Positions 18,850 to 26,994 of a stretch of DNA of 64,000 nt are shown one piece after another. Location of the stretch: the NCBI RefSeq assembly GCF_036503815.1, contig NZ_AP027764.1, positions 372,001 through 436,000 of the forward strand, in the 5' to 3' direction. Made by a program: the position numbers and the translations under genes. The DNA comes from Escherichia coli. GTDB lineage: Bacteria > Pseudomonadota > Gammaproteobacteria > Enterobacterales > Enterobacteriaceae. The notes beneath the pieces are model-generated. The model had not been told where the DNA came from, searched no databases, and saw only the letters and a program-made list of their open reading frames with translations. Position 1 is the first letter of the stretch. Each line of letters begins with the position of its first letter.

Positions 18850-19608
18850 ATGAAACAAACACAACGTCACAACGGTATTATTGAACTGGTTAAACAGCAG
18901 GGTTATGTCAGCACCGAAGAACTGGTGGAACACTTCTCCGTCAGTCCGCAGACTATTCGTCGTGACCTCAACGAGCTGGCGGAGCAAAACCTGATCCTGC
19001 GTCACCATGGCGGCGCGGCACTGCCTTCCAGTTCGGTTAACACGCCGTGGCACGATCGTAAGGCCACCCAGACCGAAGAAAAAGAGCGTATTGCCCGTAA
19101 AGTGGCGGAGCAAATTCCTAACGGCTCGACGCTATTTATTGATATCGGCACCACGCCGGAAGCGGTGGCGCACGCGCTGCTTAATCACAGCAATTTGCGC
19201 ATTGTGACCAACAATCTCAACGTCGCTAACACGCTGATGGTAAAAGAAGATTTTCGCATCATTCTTGCAGGTGGCGAATTACGCAGCCGCGATGGTGGGA
19301 TCATTGGCGAAGCGACGCTCGATTTTATCTCCCAGTTCCGCCTTGATTTCGGGATTCTGGGGATCAGCGGCATCGATAGCGACGGCTCGCTGCTGGAGTT
19401 CGATTACCACGAAGTTCGCACCAAACGCGCTATTATTGAGAACTCGCGCCACGTTATGCTGGTTGTCGATCACTCGAAATTTGGCCGTAATGCGATGGTC
19501 AATATGGGCAGCATCAGCATGGTCGATGCCGTCTACACCGACGCCCCGCCACCAGCGAGCGTGATGCAGGTGCTGACAGACCATCATATTCAGCTGGAGC
19601 TGTGCTGA
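18850..19608 (+). CDS. glpR: glycerol-3-phosphate regulon repressor (DeoR family), intact
   Basis: GlpR represses the glp genes and is released by glycerol-3-phosphate. It has an N-terminal DeoR helix-turn-helix (about 1-57, VSTEELVEHFSVSPQTIRRD) and a C-terminal sugar-phosphate isomerase-like effector domain with IDIGTT and VTNNLNVA. The frame is open for all 252 residues, whereas common K-12 MG1655 stocks carry a frameshift here (established knowledge). Its 3' end overlaps the convergent rtcR by 19 bases. Confidence 0.97.
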   Translation: MKQTQRHNGIIELVKQQGYVSTEELVEHFSVSPQTIRRDLNELAEQNLILRHHGGAALPSSSVNTPWHDRKATQTEEKERIARKVAEQIPNGSTLFIDIGTTPEAVAHALLNHSNLRIVTNNLNVANTLMVKEDFRIILAGGELRSRDGGIIGEATLDFISQFRLDFGILGISGIDSDGSLLEFDYHEVRTKRAIIENSRHVMLVVDHSKFGRNAMVNMGSISMVDAVYTDAPPPASVMQVLTDHHIQLELC

Positions 19609-21188
19609 TCCTGCACGGCTTCCCACGTCAGACCAAAACGCGCCAGGTATTTGCGTAGCCGATCCGCGTCGTTGACGCTGGCTTTGCCCTGGCGCGAAAC
19701 ATCAAAGAGTTCACGCCCGGCAGCGGAAAGCGATTTTGCCTGACGGCAGATAGCGATAACGTGTTCCAGTTGCAGCCGATCAAAGAGGTCGATGTTTTCC
19801 GCTTCAGCGCCCAGTAGCTGCTTAAGCGCAGAAGAGCGGCTATCCTGCCAGTTGTAGCGTAGACGGTTTATCTCATCTTCTACGGTTTCAAGGGTGATAC
19901 GCCCACTATCGGCAAACGTCGCCATGCGTGTGACGCTGGCAGAAAGTTCGCGAAAGTTACCGCGCCATGCTGCCTGAGATGATGTCGCAAAGGCCAGCCA
20001 GGCGCGCCTCGCTTCGGTGTTAAAACGCACGCTGTCGCCGGTAAGTGAGGCGTGGCGCTCCACTTCATAATCCAGGTTAGGTTCAATATCTTCCTGGCGC
20101 TGGCGTAGCCCCGGCAGGGTGAAGGTCCAGAGATTAATCCGCGCGTACAGGTCTTCGCGAAATTTGCCTTCGGCAACCAGCTGGCGCAAATCGCGCACCG
20201 TTCCGGCGATCAGCTGAAAATCACTGCTCACCTGGCGATCGCTGCCAAACGGGTAAAAGGTTTTCTCTTCAATGGCTTTCAGCAACATCGCCTGTTCGTC
20301 TGCGCCCAGTTCGCCAATCTCATCAAGAAACAACATGCCGCCGTTGGCGCTGCGTAATAATCCTTCACGAGATTCCCGCGCCCCGGTAAACGCGCCTTTC
20401 ACATGACCAAACAGCGCGGACATGGCGGTATCGCCGCGCAGAGTGGCACAGTTCACCTCCACAAACGCGCCGCTAAACTGATGCCGCGCCTGTTTTAACT
20501 CGAAGATGCGTCGTGCCAGAAACGACTTACCCGCACCGGTCGGGCCGTTAAGCAGGATCGGTGCGCGAGATTTGATCGCCACTTTTTCGATCTGCTCAAT
20601 CATGCGGTTGAAGTGGGCGTTACGCGTGGCAATGCCGGATTTGAGGAAATCGAGGGTTTGCTGGCGTTCTTCGGCAAAGCGGCTGGCTATAGCGTTATAA
20701 CGGCTTAAATCGAGATCGATAATTGTCACTTCACCTGCACCGCGCGGCTGTTCTTTTTTACGCGGTGGCGAAGATTGTATTAACCTGGCGGGCAGGTAAC
20801 GTGCTTCCGCCAGCAGAAACCAGCAAATCTGCGCGACGTGGGTACCGGTGGTGATGTGAATTAAATAGTCTTCTTTATCAGGTTCGAACGCGTAACCACG
20901 GGCGAAATCATGCAGGCAGGCGTAAACCTCCTCGAAATCCCACGGGTTATGCAGTTCAATCTCAACGCCCACCACTTCTGTTTCTGGCGAAACATTGGCG
21001 ATATCGCGTTTAAGCGTTTCAAACAGCGAGCGTGAGCGGGCGTCGTGCAACAATTCCAGTCGATCGATGACTAACGATTCTTGCTGGCATAGACAGAGTG
21101 ACGGACGCCATTTCGACCAGCGCTGACTGCCGCGCCCGGCATAATCCAGTACGGTGCCGACAAAGCCAAAAGCCACTGTTTTACGCAT
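19590..21188 (-). CDS. rtcR: sigma-54-dependent activator of the RNA repair operon
   Basis: RtcR activates rtcBA when its N-terminal CARF domain senses an RNA-derived ligand. The protein is 532 residues. The CARF region is at about 1-180, followed by an AAA+ domain with Walker A GPTGAGKS (215-222), the sigma-54-contacting GAFTGA (265-270) and Walker B LFLDEIGE (286-293), then a C-terminal helix-turn-helix. It is divergent from rtcBA, with a sigma-54 promoter between them. Confidence 0.97.
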   Translation of the reverse strand: MRKTVAFGFVGTVLDYAGRGSQRWSKWRPSLCLCQQESLVIDRLELLHDARSRSLFETLKRDIANVSPETEVVGVEIELHNPWDFEEVYACLHDFARGYAFEPDKEDYLIHITTGTHVAQICWFLLAEARYLPARLIQSSPPRKKEQPRGAGEVTIIDLDLSRYNAIASRFAEERQQTLDFLKSGIATRNAHFNRMIEQIEKVAIKSRAPILLNGPTGAGKSFLARRIFELKQARHQFSGAFVEVNCATLRGDTAMSALFGHVKGAFTGARESREGLLRSANGGMLFLDEIGELGADEQAMLLKAIEEKTFYPFGSDRQVSSDFQLIAGTVRDLRQLVAEGKFREDLYARINLWTFTLPGLRQRQEDIEPNLDYEVERHASLTGDSVRFNTEARRAWLAFATSSQAAWRGNFRELSASVTRMATFADSGRITLETVEDEINRLRYNWQDSRSSALKQLLGAEAENIDLFDRLQLEHVIAICRQAKSLSAAGRELFDVSRQGKASVNDADRLRKYLARFGLTWEAVQDQHSSS

Positions 21189-21322
21189 CTTAGATATCCT
21201 TATAAAAGACGATATTTCATTATCGGTAAATTGGCTTCGTGGAAAATCTCCGTTTACGGACTGGAAGATTTTATCTATTTAAAAACAATGAATTAAAAAA
21301 TTAATCTGCTTATTTAATTTTC

Positions 21323-21338
21323 TGGCACGACAGTTGCA
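21323..21338 (+). promoter_or_regulatory. sigma-54 (RpoN) promoter of rtcBA
   Basis: TGGCACGACAGTTGCA is a near-perfect -24/-12 element: GG and GC are ten bases apart, as sigma-54 requires. It lies 39 bases before the rtcB start. The A+T-rich stretch upstream (about 21260-21320) probably holds the RtcR binding sites. Confidence 0.92.
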
Positions 21339-21376
21339 ATTATCTGGACAGCAAACAACGAAAAGAGAAAAACAAA

Positions 21377-22603
21377 ATGAATTACGAATTACTGACCACT
21401 GAAAATGTCCCGGTAAAAATGTGGACCAAAGGCGTACCGGTAGAAGACGATGCGCGTCAGCAACTTATTAATACGGCGAAGATGCCGTTTATTTTCAAAC
21501 ATATTGCGGTAATGCCTGATGTACATCTGGGTAAAGGTTCCACCATTGGTAGCGTGATCCCAACCAAAGGAGCGATTATTCCGGCGGCGGTGGGGGTAGA
21601 TATCGGTTGTGGAATGAACGCGCTGCGTACCGCGTTAACGGCGGCTGACCTGCCTGAAAACCTGGCGGAGCTGCGTCAGGCAATTGAAACTGCCGTGCCG
21701 CATGGGCGTACCACAGGCCGTTGTAAACGTGATAAAGGCGCATGGGAAAACCCGCCTGTTAACGTCGATGCGAAATGGGCTGAGCTTGAAGCCGGTTATC
21801 AGTGGTTAACGCAAAAATATCCGCGTTTCCTTAATACCAATAACTATAAACACCTGGGAACGCTGGGAACCGGTAACCACTTTATTGAAATCTGCCTTGA
21901 TGAGTCGGACCAGGTGTGGATTATGCTGCACTCCGGTTCACGCGGAATCGGTAATGCCATCGGAACTTACTTTATCGATCTGGCGCAAAAAGAGATGCAG
22001 GAAACACTTGAAACGTTGCCATCGCGTGACCTGGCGTACTTTATGGAAGGTACGGAATACTTTGATGATTACCTGAAAGCGGTGGCCTGGGCGCAGCTTT
22101 TTGCCAGCCTTAACCGCGATGCGATGATGGAAAATGTGGTAACGGCGTTGCAGAGCGTTACGCAGAAAACGGTAAGACAGCCACAAACGCTGGCGATGGA
22201 AGAGATCAACTGTCACCACAACTATGTGCAAAAAGAACAGCACTTTGGCGAAGAGATCTATGTGACGCGTAAAGGCGCGGTGTCTGCGCGTGCTGGTCAA
22301 TATGGAATTATTCCCGGTTCGATAGGGGCGAAAAGCTTTATTGTCCGTGGGCTGGGAAATGAAGAGTCGTTCTGTTCGTGCAGCCACGGTGCCGGGCGGG
22401 TAATGAGCCGTACTAAAGCGAAAAAACTGTTCAGCGTGGAAGATCAAATTCGTGCCACCGCGCATGTGGAATGCCGTAAAGATGCCGAAGTGATCGACGA
22501 AATCCCGATGGCGTATAAAGATATCGACGCGGTGATGGCGGCACAAAGCGATCTGGTGGAAGTTATCTACACCCTGCGTCAGGTGGTGTGTGTAAAAGGA
22601 TAA
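21377..22603 (+). CDS. rtcB: RNA-splicing ligase (3'-phosphate/5'-hydroxyl RNA ligase)
   Basis: RtcB joins RNA ends bearing a 2',3'-cyclic phosphate or 3'-phosphate to 5'-OH ends, using GTP and Mn2+. It has the E. coli length of 408 residues. Metal ligands are visible in VGVDIGCGMN (Asp75, Cys78), GTGNHF and the INCHHNY pair. The guanylylated histidine lies in CSHGAGRVMSR. The start follows GAAAAGAG at the end of the sigma-54 leader. rtcA begins immediately after the stop codon. Confidence 0.97.
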   Translation: MNYELLTTENVPVKMWTKGVPVEDDARQQLINTAKMPFIFKHIAVMPDVHLGKGSTIGSVIPTKGAIIPAAVGVDIGCGMNALRTALTAADLPENLAELRQAIETAVPHGRTTGRCKRDKGAWENPPVNVDAKWAELEAGYQWLTQKYPRFLNTNNYKHLGTLGTGNHFIEICLDESDQVWIMLHSGSRGIGNAIGTYFIDLAQKEMQETLETLPSRDLAYFMEGTEYFDDYLKAVAWAQLFASLNRDAMMENVVTALQSVTQKTVRQPQTLAMEEINCHHNYVQKEQHFGEEIYVTRKGAVSARAGQYGIIPGSIGAKSFIVRGLGNEESFCSCSHGAGRVMSRTKAKKLFSVEDQIRATAHVECRKDAEVIDEIPMAYKDIDAVMAAQSDLVEVIYTLRQVVCVKG

Positions 22604-23623
22604 ATGATGAAAAGGATGATTGCGCTGGATGGCGCACAGGGCGAAGGCGGCGGGCAGATCCTGCGCTCGGCGCTGAGTCTGTCGATGATAACCGGCCAGC
22701 CATTTACCATCACCGGCATTCGCGCCGGGCGGGCGAAACCGGGGCTGTTGCGCCAGCATCTGACGGCTGTAAAGGCGGCGACGGAAATTTGCGGAGCAAC
22801 GGTGGAGGGCGCGGAGCTGGGGTCGCAGCGTCTGGTCTTCCGGCCCGGTACCGTGCGCGGTGGCGACTACCGCTTTGCTATTGGTAGCGCCGGAAGTTGC
22901 ACGCTGGTACTACAAACGGTACTGCCCGCGCTGTGGTTTGCCGATGGTCCTTCTCGTGTTGAAGTGAGCGGAGGTACCGATAACCCGTCGGCCCCGCCTG
23001 CAGATTTTATCCGCCGGGTGCTGGAGCCGCTGCTGGCAAAAATAGGAATTCATCAGCAAACCACGCTGTTACGTCACGGTTTTTATCCTGCCGGAGGCGG
23101 CGTGGTGGCGACGGAAGTCTCGTCCGTGGCATCGTTTAACACTTTGCAACTTGGCGAGCGCGGGAACATTGTGCAGATGCGTGGAGAGGTGCTACTGGCT
23201 GGTGTGCCACGCCATGTCGCTGAGCGTGAAATCGCTACGTTGGCGGGTAGTTTTTCCCTGCATGAGCAGAATATTCATAACCTGCCGCGCGACCAGGGGC
23301 CGGGTAATACCGTCTCGCTTGAAGTCGAAAGTGAAAATATCACTGAACGCTTTTTTGTCGTCGGTGAAAAGCGCGTCAGTGCCGAAGTGGTGGCTGCGCA
23401 GTTAGTGCAAGAGGTGAAACGTTACCTGGCGAGCCCGGCGGCGGTAGGGGAATATCTCGCCGACCAGTTGGTGCTACCGATGGCGCTGGCGGGCGCGGGA
23501 GAATTTACGGTCGCCCATCCCTCATGCCATCTGCTGACCAATATCGCGGTGGTGGAGCGTTTCTTGCCAGTGCGGTTTAGTCTGGTGGAGGCGGATGGCG
23601 TAACGCGGGTGAGCATTGAATGA
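22604..23623 (+). CDS. rtcA: RNA 3'-terminal phosphate cyclase
   Basis: RtcA converts RNA 3'-phosphate ends to 2',3'-cyclic phosphates through a covalent AMP intermediate. The frame gives 339 residues from the first of two adjacent ATG codons; the second (22607) gives the usual 338. Visible motifs are the N-terminal GAQGEGGGQILR and the adenylylated His in AHPSCHLLTN near 309. It is the second gene of rtcBA and is followed by a REP-type hairpin. Confidence 0.97.
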   Translation: MMKRMIALDGAQGEGGGQILRSALSLSMITGQPFTITGIRAGRAKPGLLRQHLTAVKAATEICGATVEGAELGSQRLVFRPGTVRGGDYRFAIGSAGSCTLVLQTVLPALWFADGPSRVEVSGGTDNPSAPPADFIRRVLEPLLAKIGIHQQTTLLRHGFYPAGGGVVATEVSSVASFNTLQLGERGNIVQMRGEVLLAGVPRHVAEREIATLAGSFSLHEQNIHNLPRDQGPGNTVSLEVESENITERFFVVGEKRVSAEVVAAQLVQEVKRYLASPAAVGEYLADQLVLPMALAGAGEFTVAHPSCHLLTNIAVVERFLPVRFSLVEADGVTRVSIE

Positions 23624-23635
23624 TATAAAGATGTA

Positions 23636-23661
23636 AGCCGGATCCGACGTATTATCCGGCT
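23636..23661. repeat. REP-type hairpin between rtcA and malT
   Basis: AGCCGGAT and ATCCGGCT form an inverted repeat of the kind seen in E. coli REP elements, placed between two converging genes. It probably stabilises or ends both transcripts. Confidence 0.65.
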
Positions 23662-23665
23662 AAAC

Positions 23666-26371
23666 TCACACCCCATATCCCATCATCTTCAGCAGTTTCT
23701 GCGCGTGTTGTACCGCGGCCTGACGGTGGGCGACACCGAGTTTTTGGTACAGATTGCGGATATGCGTTTTGATGGTGGTTGCCGCCACTTCCAGCTCGCC
23801 TGCAATTTGTTCATTGCTGTAACCGGAGTAAATCAGCCCCAATACCTGCCATTCGCGTTGGGTCAGCGGGCTGGTACGGATCAATTCTGGTACTTCCGGA
23901 TGATTTAGCAGACGTTCAACGAAATTCTCATCAAAATGGGCGAATTTATGCCGATGATGTTGATTTATTTCCCGCAGAATACGCTGTGCGCGATGCTGTT
24001 CCAACTCAGGCAACGTATTGAGTTGAATCAGTTGGCGTAACTGTTGCGCCATCGCTTCGCCTTCGATGACAAAGTGACTGATAAATCCGGTACGATTCGC
24101 CAGTTTTAATGCCTCCAGCAACACACGCTGGGCATCATTTTTGCGACCAGCCTGCCAGTATAGTTGATTAAGCAGCAACAGGTTACGGTTGAGATCGCTC
24201 ATTAACCGCAGACTGCGGGCGTTTTCATTGAGTTCTTCAAGAACAATTTCTGCCGGTTCAAACTCGCCCAGCAATATTTGTGCACGGGCGATGTTGCGCC
24301 ATTGACCTTGCAGGAAGTGGTTATTCGCAAACTCCGGTTTGGCTGTGTGACGCAACCAGTTGGCGGCGGCAGCTTTGTCGCCGGTCATTTGCCAGTAAAT
24401 GACCCGGACTTTGTTGGCGTTAGAGATCCAGTCGCTGTGATATTTGCCATTTCCCAGCAGGTTTTCCAGACGATTCAGTTGGCTACGGGCGTTATCCAAA
24501 TCACCTCGGGCCAGCGAGCATTGAATCAACATTGCCAGGCACTGGAGCTGTTGCTGTGGCTGATAAGACGACAAAACTTCAATCCCGCTGCGTGCCGATG
24601 CTTCGGCTTCGTCCAGCCGTGCCCAGGCCCATAACAGTTGTGCTCGGATACGTACCAGAAATTCATGCATTGGCAGCTGTTCCAGATGCTGCTCGTTGAT
24701 CAGCTGGAATGCTTTTTCCTGCGTTTCCCACGCGGTTTGCAGGAAACCCTGAGCAAACAGAATTTCGCTTTGCTGGATTAAACTCCATAAGGCGTAGTGC
24801 CAGACATCGTGCTGGCGTGCCATCTGTTCGGTTTGCTGCATTAACGCCAGTGAGCGGGTCAATTCGCCTTTGCAGTGCAATACTTCACCCAGCACTGAGG
24901 TTGCTACAATGCGGCTATAGAACCAGCCCGGAGGCAGTTCTTCCAGTGCCAGTTTTGCCAGCCGTTCCGCTTCATCCGGATTACCATCGTTAATTGCAAC
25001 CTGGGCGCGCAGAGCGTTAAATTCTGCGTGCATGGTGCCTTCTCTGATGTCCTTGATTTCATGTTCAGCACGGGCCAGCAGGGTGTTAACTTCGCCGTAG
25101 CGATGTTGGCTTTGCATCAGCCACGCCTGCAATAACACCAACTGCGGATTTTCCAGCAAACTGTCCCACGGCAGGGCCTTAAGCGACTCTTCCAGTAGCG
25201 ACAGTTCGCTATGGTTGAACAGACTCCAGGCGTGATTAAGCAGAATATCGCGCAGCATCAGCGCATCGCCTGCCGCCAGCGCATGATGAATCGCTTCGCT
25301 GGGGAATCCCTGGGCCATCCAGCTTTCTGCGGCGGCACTGTGGATTTTCGGCAGCTCCGCCGCCAGTTCCCACTGGCAGCGCTGGCGCAGGAAGTTGCCA
25401 AACAGCGGGTGATAGCAGAACCACTCGCCGGTATCATCCATCCGCTGTAAAAACAGCCCCTGACGCTCAATCTCTTCGAGGCGCATTTGCCCGTTTTCTT
25501 CGCCGGTCACACGTGTGATGAGTGCATCGTTCATTGAGCGCAAAATGGCGCTTTTCAACAGAAAATGGCGCGTTGTGAGATCGACGTTGTCCAAAACCTC
25601 ATCGACCAGATAATCCGAAAGATGACTGGCATTGATTCCCGCCAGGCGACGTGCCGACTTATGGGCTGAGTGGGTATTCTGCCGGGCGGAGAGGGCAATT
25701 AACTGTAGCGCAGTCGCCCAACCGGAAACGTCATCGCAAATCCGGCTGCTTTCTGCCGCTTCAATCGGCGATGACAGGCGGCAATCAAAAAACTGCTTCG
25801 CTTCCTGATGGGTAAACGCCAGTTGCTGACTGCCAATTTCCAGCAGTTGGTCGCGAACACGCAGATTGGCAATGCCCAGTTGCGGAAGATTGCGTGACAG
25901 CACCACCAGGGTGAGATTTTCTGGTTGATGGCGAATAAAGAAGCGCATTGACTCGTGGATCACCGGATTAGTGATCAGATGGTAGTCATCGATGACCAGA
26001 TAAAGTGGGCTATGCCATTCCGCCAGCTCAATGAAAAGCTGGGCAAAGAGTGACGTCAGGCTGGCATATTGCCGTTTTTGCGCCATCGTCTCACAAATCG
26101 CACAGTGACCGTTGGTTGCCTGTTGCACGGCGGCAATGAAATAGCTGGCGAAACGCTCTTGCTGGTTATCGCCCTCATCCAGCGAGTACCAGCCTAAATC
26201 GTTTTTGCCTGCCGCCCATTGAGAAATGAGTGTGGTTTTTCCGTAGCCCGCAGGACTCGTGATCAGCGCCAGCCGGAAGTTGTTCGCGCCGGAAAGTTTA
26301 GCCAGCAGGCGCTCACGAACCACGGTATGGTCGAGTCGAACCGGACGACTTAATTTTGACGGAATCAGCAT
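23666..26371 (-). CDS. malT: maltose regulon transcriptional activator
   Basis: MalT activates maltose genes when bound to ATP and maltotriose. The 901 residues match E. coli. The order is an N-terminal STAND ATPase with Walker A SPAGYGKTT at 39-47, a winged-helix region, a TPR-like superhelical sensor domain (about 437-806) and a C-terminal LuxR-type helix-turn-helix (about 830-895, GYSNEQIAGELEVAATTIKT). It is transcribed away from malPQ, which it controls. A CRP site lies upstream. Confidence 0.97.
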   Translation of the reverse strand: MLIPSKLSRPVRLDHTVVRERLLAKLSGANNFRLALITSPAGYGKTTLISQWAAGKNDLGWYSLDEGDNQQERFASYFIAAVQQATNGHCAICETMAQKRQYASLTSLFAQLFIELAEWHSPLYLVIDDYHLITNPVIHESMRFFIRHQPENLTLVVLSRNLPQLGIANLRVRDQLLEIGSQQLAFTHQEAKQFFDCRLSSPIEAAESSRICDDVSGWATALQLIALSARQNTHSAHKSARRLAGINASHLSDYLVDEVLDNVDLTTRHFLLKSAILRSMNDALITRVTGEENGQMRLEEIERQGLFLQRMDDTGEWFCYHPLFGNFLRQRCQWELAAELPKIHSAAAESWMAQGFPSEAIHHALAAGDALMLRDILLNHAWSLFNHSELSLLEESLKALPWDSLLENPQLVLLQAWLMQSQHRYGEVNTLLARAEHEIKDIREGTMHAEFNALRAQVAINDGNPDEAERLAKLALEELPPGWFYSRIVATSVLGEVLHCKGELTRSLALMQQTEQMARQHDVWHYALWSLIQQSEILFAQGFLQTAWETQEKAFQLINEQHLEQLPMHEFLVRIRAQLLWAWARLDEAEASARSGIEVLSSYQPQQQLQCLAMLIQCSLARGDLDNARSQLNRLENLLGNGKYHSDWISNANKVRVIYWQMTGDKAAAANWLRHTAKPEFANNHFLQGQWRNIARAQILLGEFEPAEIVLEELNENARSLRLMSDLNRNLLLLNQLYWQAGRKNDAQRVLLEALKLANRTGFISHFVIEGEAMAQQLRQLIQLNTLPELEQHRAQRILREINQHHRHKFAHFDENFVERLLNHPEVPELIRTSPLTQREWQVLGLIYSGYSNEQIAGELEVAATTIKTHIRNLYQKLGVAHRQAAVQHAQKLLKMMGYGV

Positions 26372-26491
26372 AGTTAATCACTTCACTGTGGAAAATGAGG
26401 AAATATTATTTTTTTTGCGCTTCGTAATTAATGGTTATAAGGTCGGCCAGAAACCCTTCTAATGCAAGCGATGACGTTTTTTTATGTGTCT

Positions 26492-26513
26492 GAATTTGCA
26501 CTGTGTCACAATT
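26492..26513 (-). promoter_or_regulatory. CRP-cAMP site for malT
   Basis: On the minus strand this reads TGTGA-N6-TGCAAA within an A+T-rich flank, a good match to the CRP consensus. Its distance from malT agrees with the known CRP dependence of malT in E. coli. Confidence 0.75.
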
Positions 26514-26881
26514 CCAAATGTTTATTAACAACTCACCTAATAACGACGCTGATGCAGCGTGAATACTGGGTTTTACGGTATTTTCCTCATGTTCATCAGT
26601 TTCATTTAAGCAAGGGAGTCTTCTCAATTCCTGATGAAAGAGCCATCTAAAAAGAGGATCTTAATAAACCTATTAAGAATGAGATGGAGCAAACTGGATG
26701 TTTTACTTATGAAACTGTTTCACTCCTTTACTTAATTTATAGAGTTACCTTCCGCCTTTTGAAAATACACAACGGCCATTTTTTGCACTTAGATACAGAT
26801 TTTCTGCGCTGTATGGCATTGATTTGCTGCTAATCCTGTGGATTGCACTAGGTTTAAGTGGTCGAGATCACATTTCCTTGC

Positions 26882-26923
26882 TCATCCCCGCAACTCCTCC
26901 CTGCCTAATCCCCCGCAGGATGA
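26882..26923 (+). promoter_or_regulatory. MalT boxes of the malPQ promoter
   Basis: Three copies of the MalT core GGA(T/G)GA occur: two inverted (26882-26887 and 26895-26900) and one direct (26918-26923). They lie 70-115 bases before malP, which matches the known MalT-only activation of malPp. Confidence 0.75.
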
Positions 26924-26994
26924 GGAAGGTCAACATCGAGCCTGGCAAACTAGCGATAACGTTGTGTTGAAAATCTAAGAAAAGTGGAACTCCT

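Larger units (their letters stand above)
26372..26994. promoter_or_regulatory. malT-malPQ divergent control region
   Basis: These 623 bases hold no convincing gene. The malT-proximal half contains its CRP site and the malPQ-proximal end contains MalT boxes, both listed separately. The central A+T-rich part (about 26560-26840) shows nothing I can assign. A 62-codon open frame here spans the CRP site and has no ribosome site, so I do not call it. Confidence 0.8.

Noticed and set aside
21938..22759. 273-codon minus-strand frame opposite rtcB and rtcA
   Set aside because: Antisense to two intact genes; its composition (many His, Arg and Phe) is typical of a shadow frame.
26462..26650. 62-codon plus-strand frame in the malT-malP gap
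   Set aside because: It covers the CRP site, has no ribosome site and encodes nothing recognisable.
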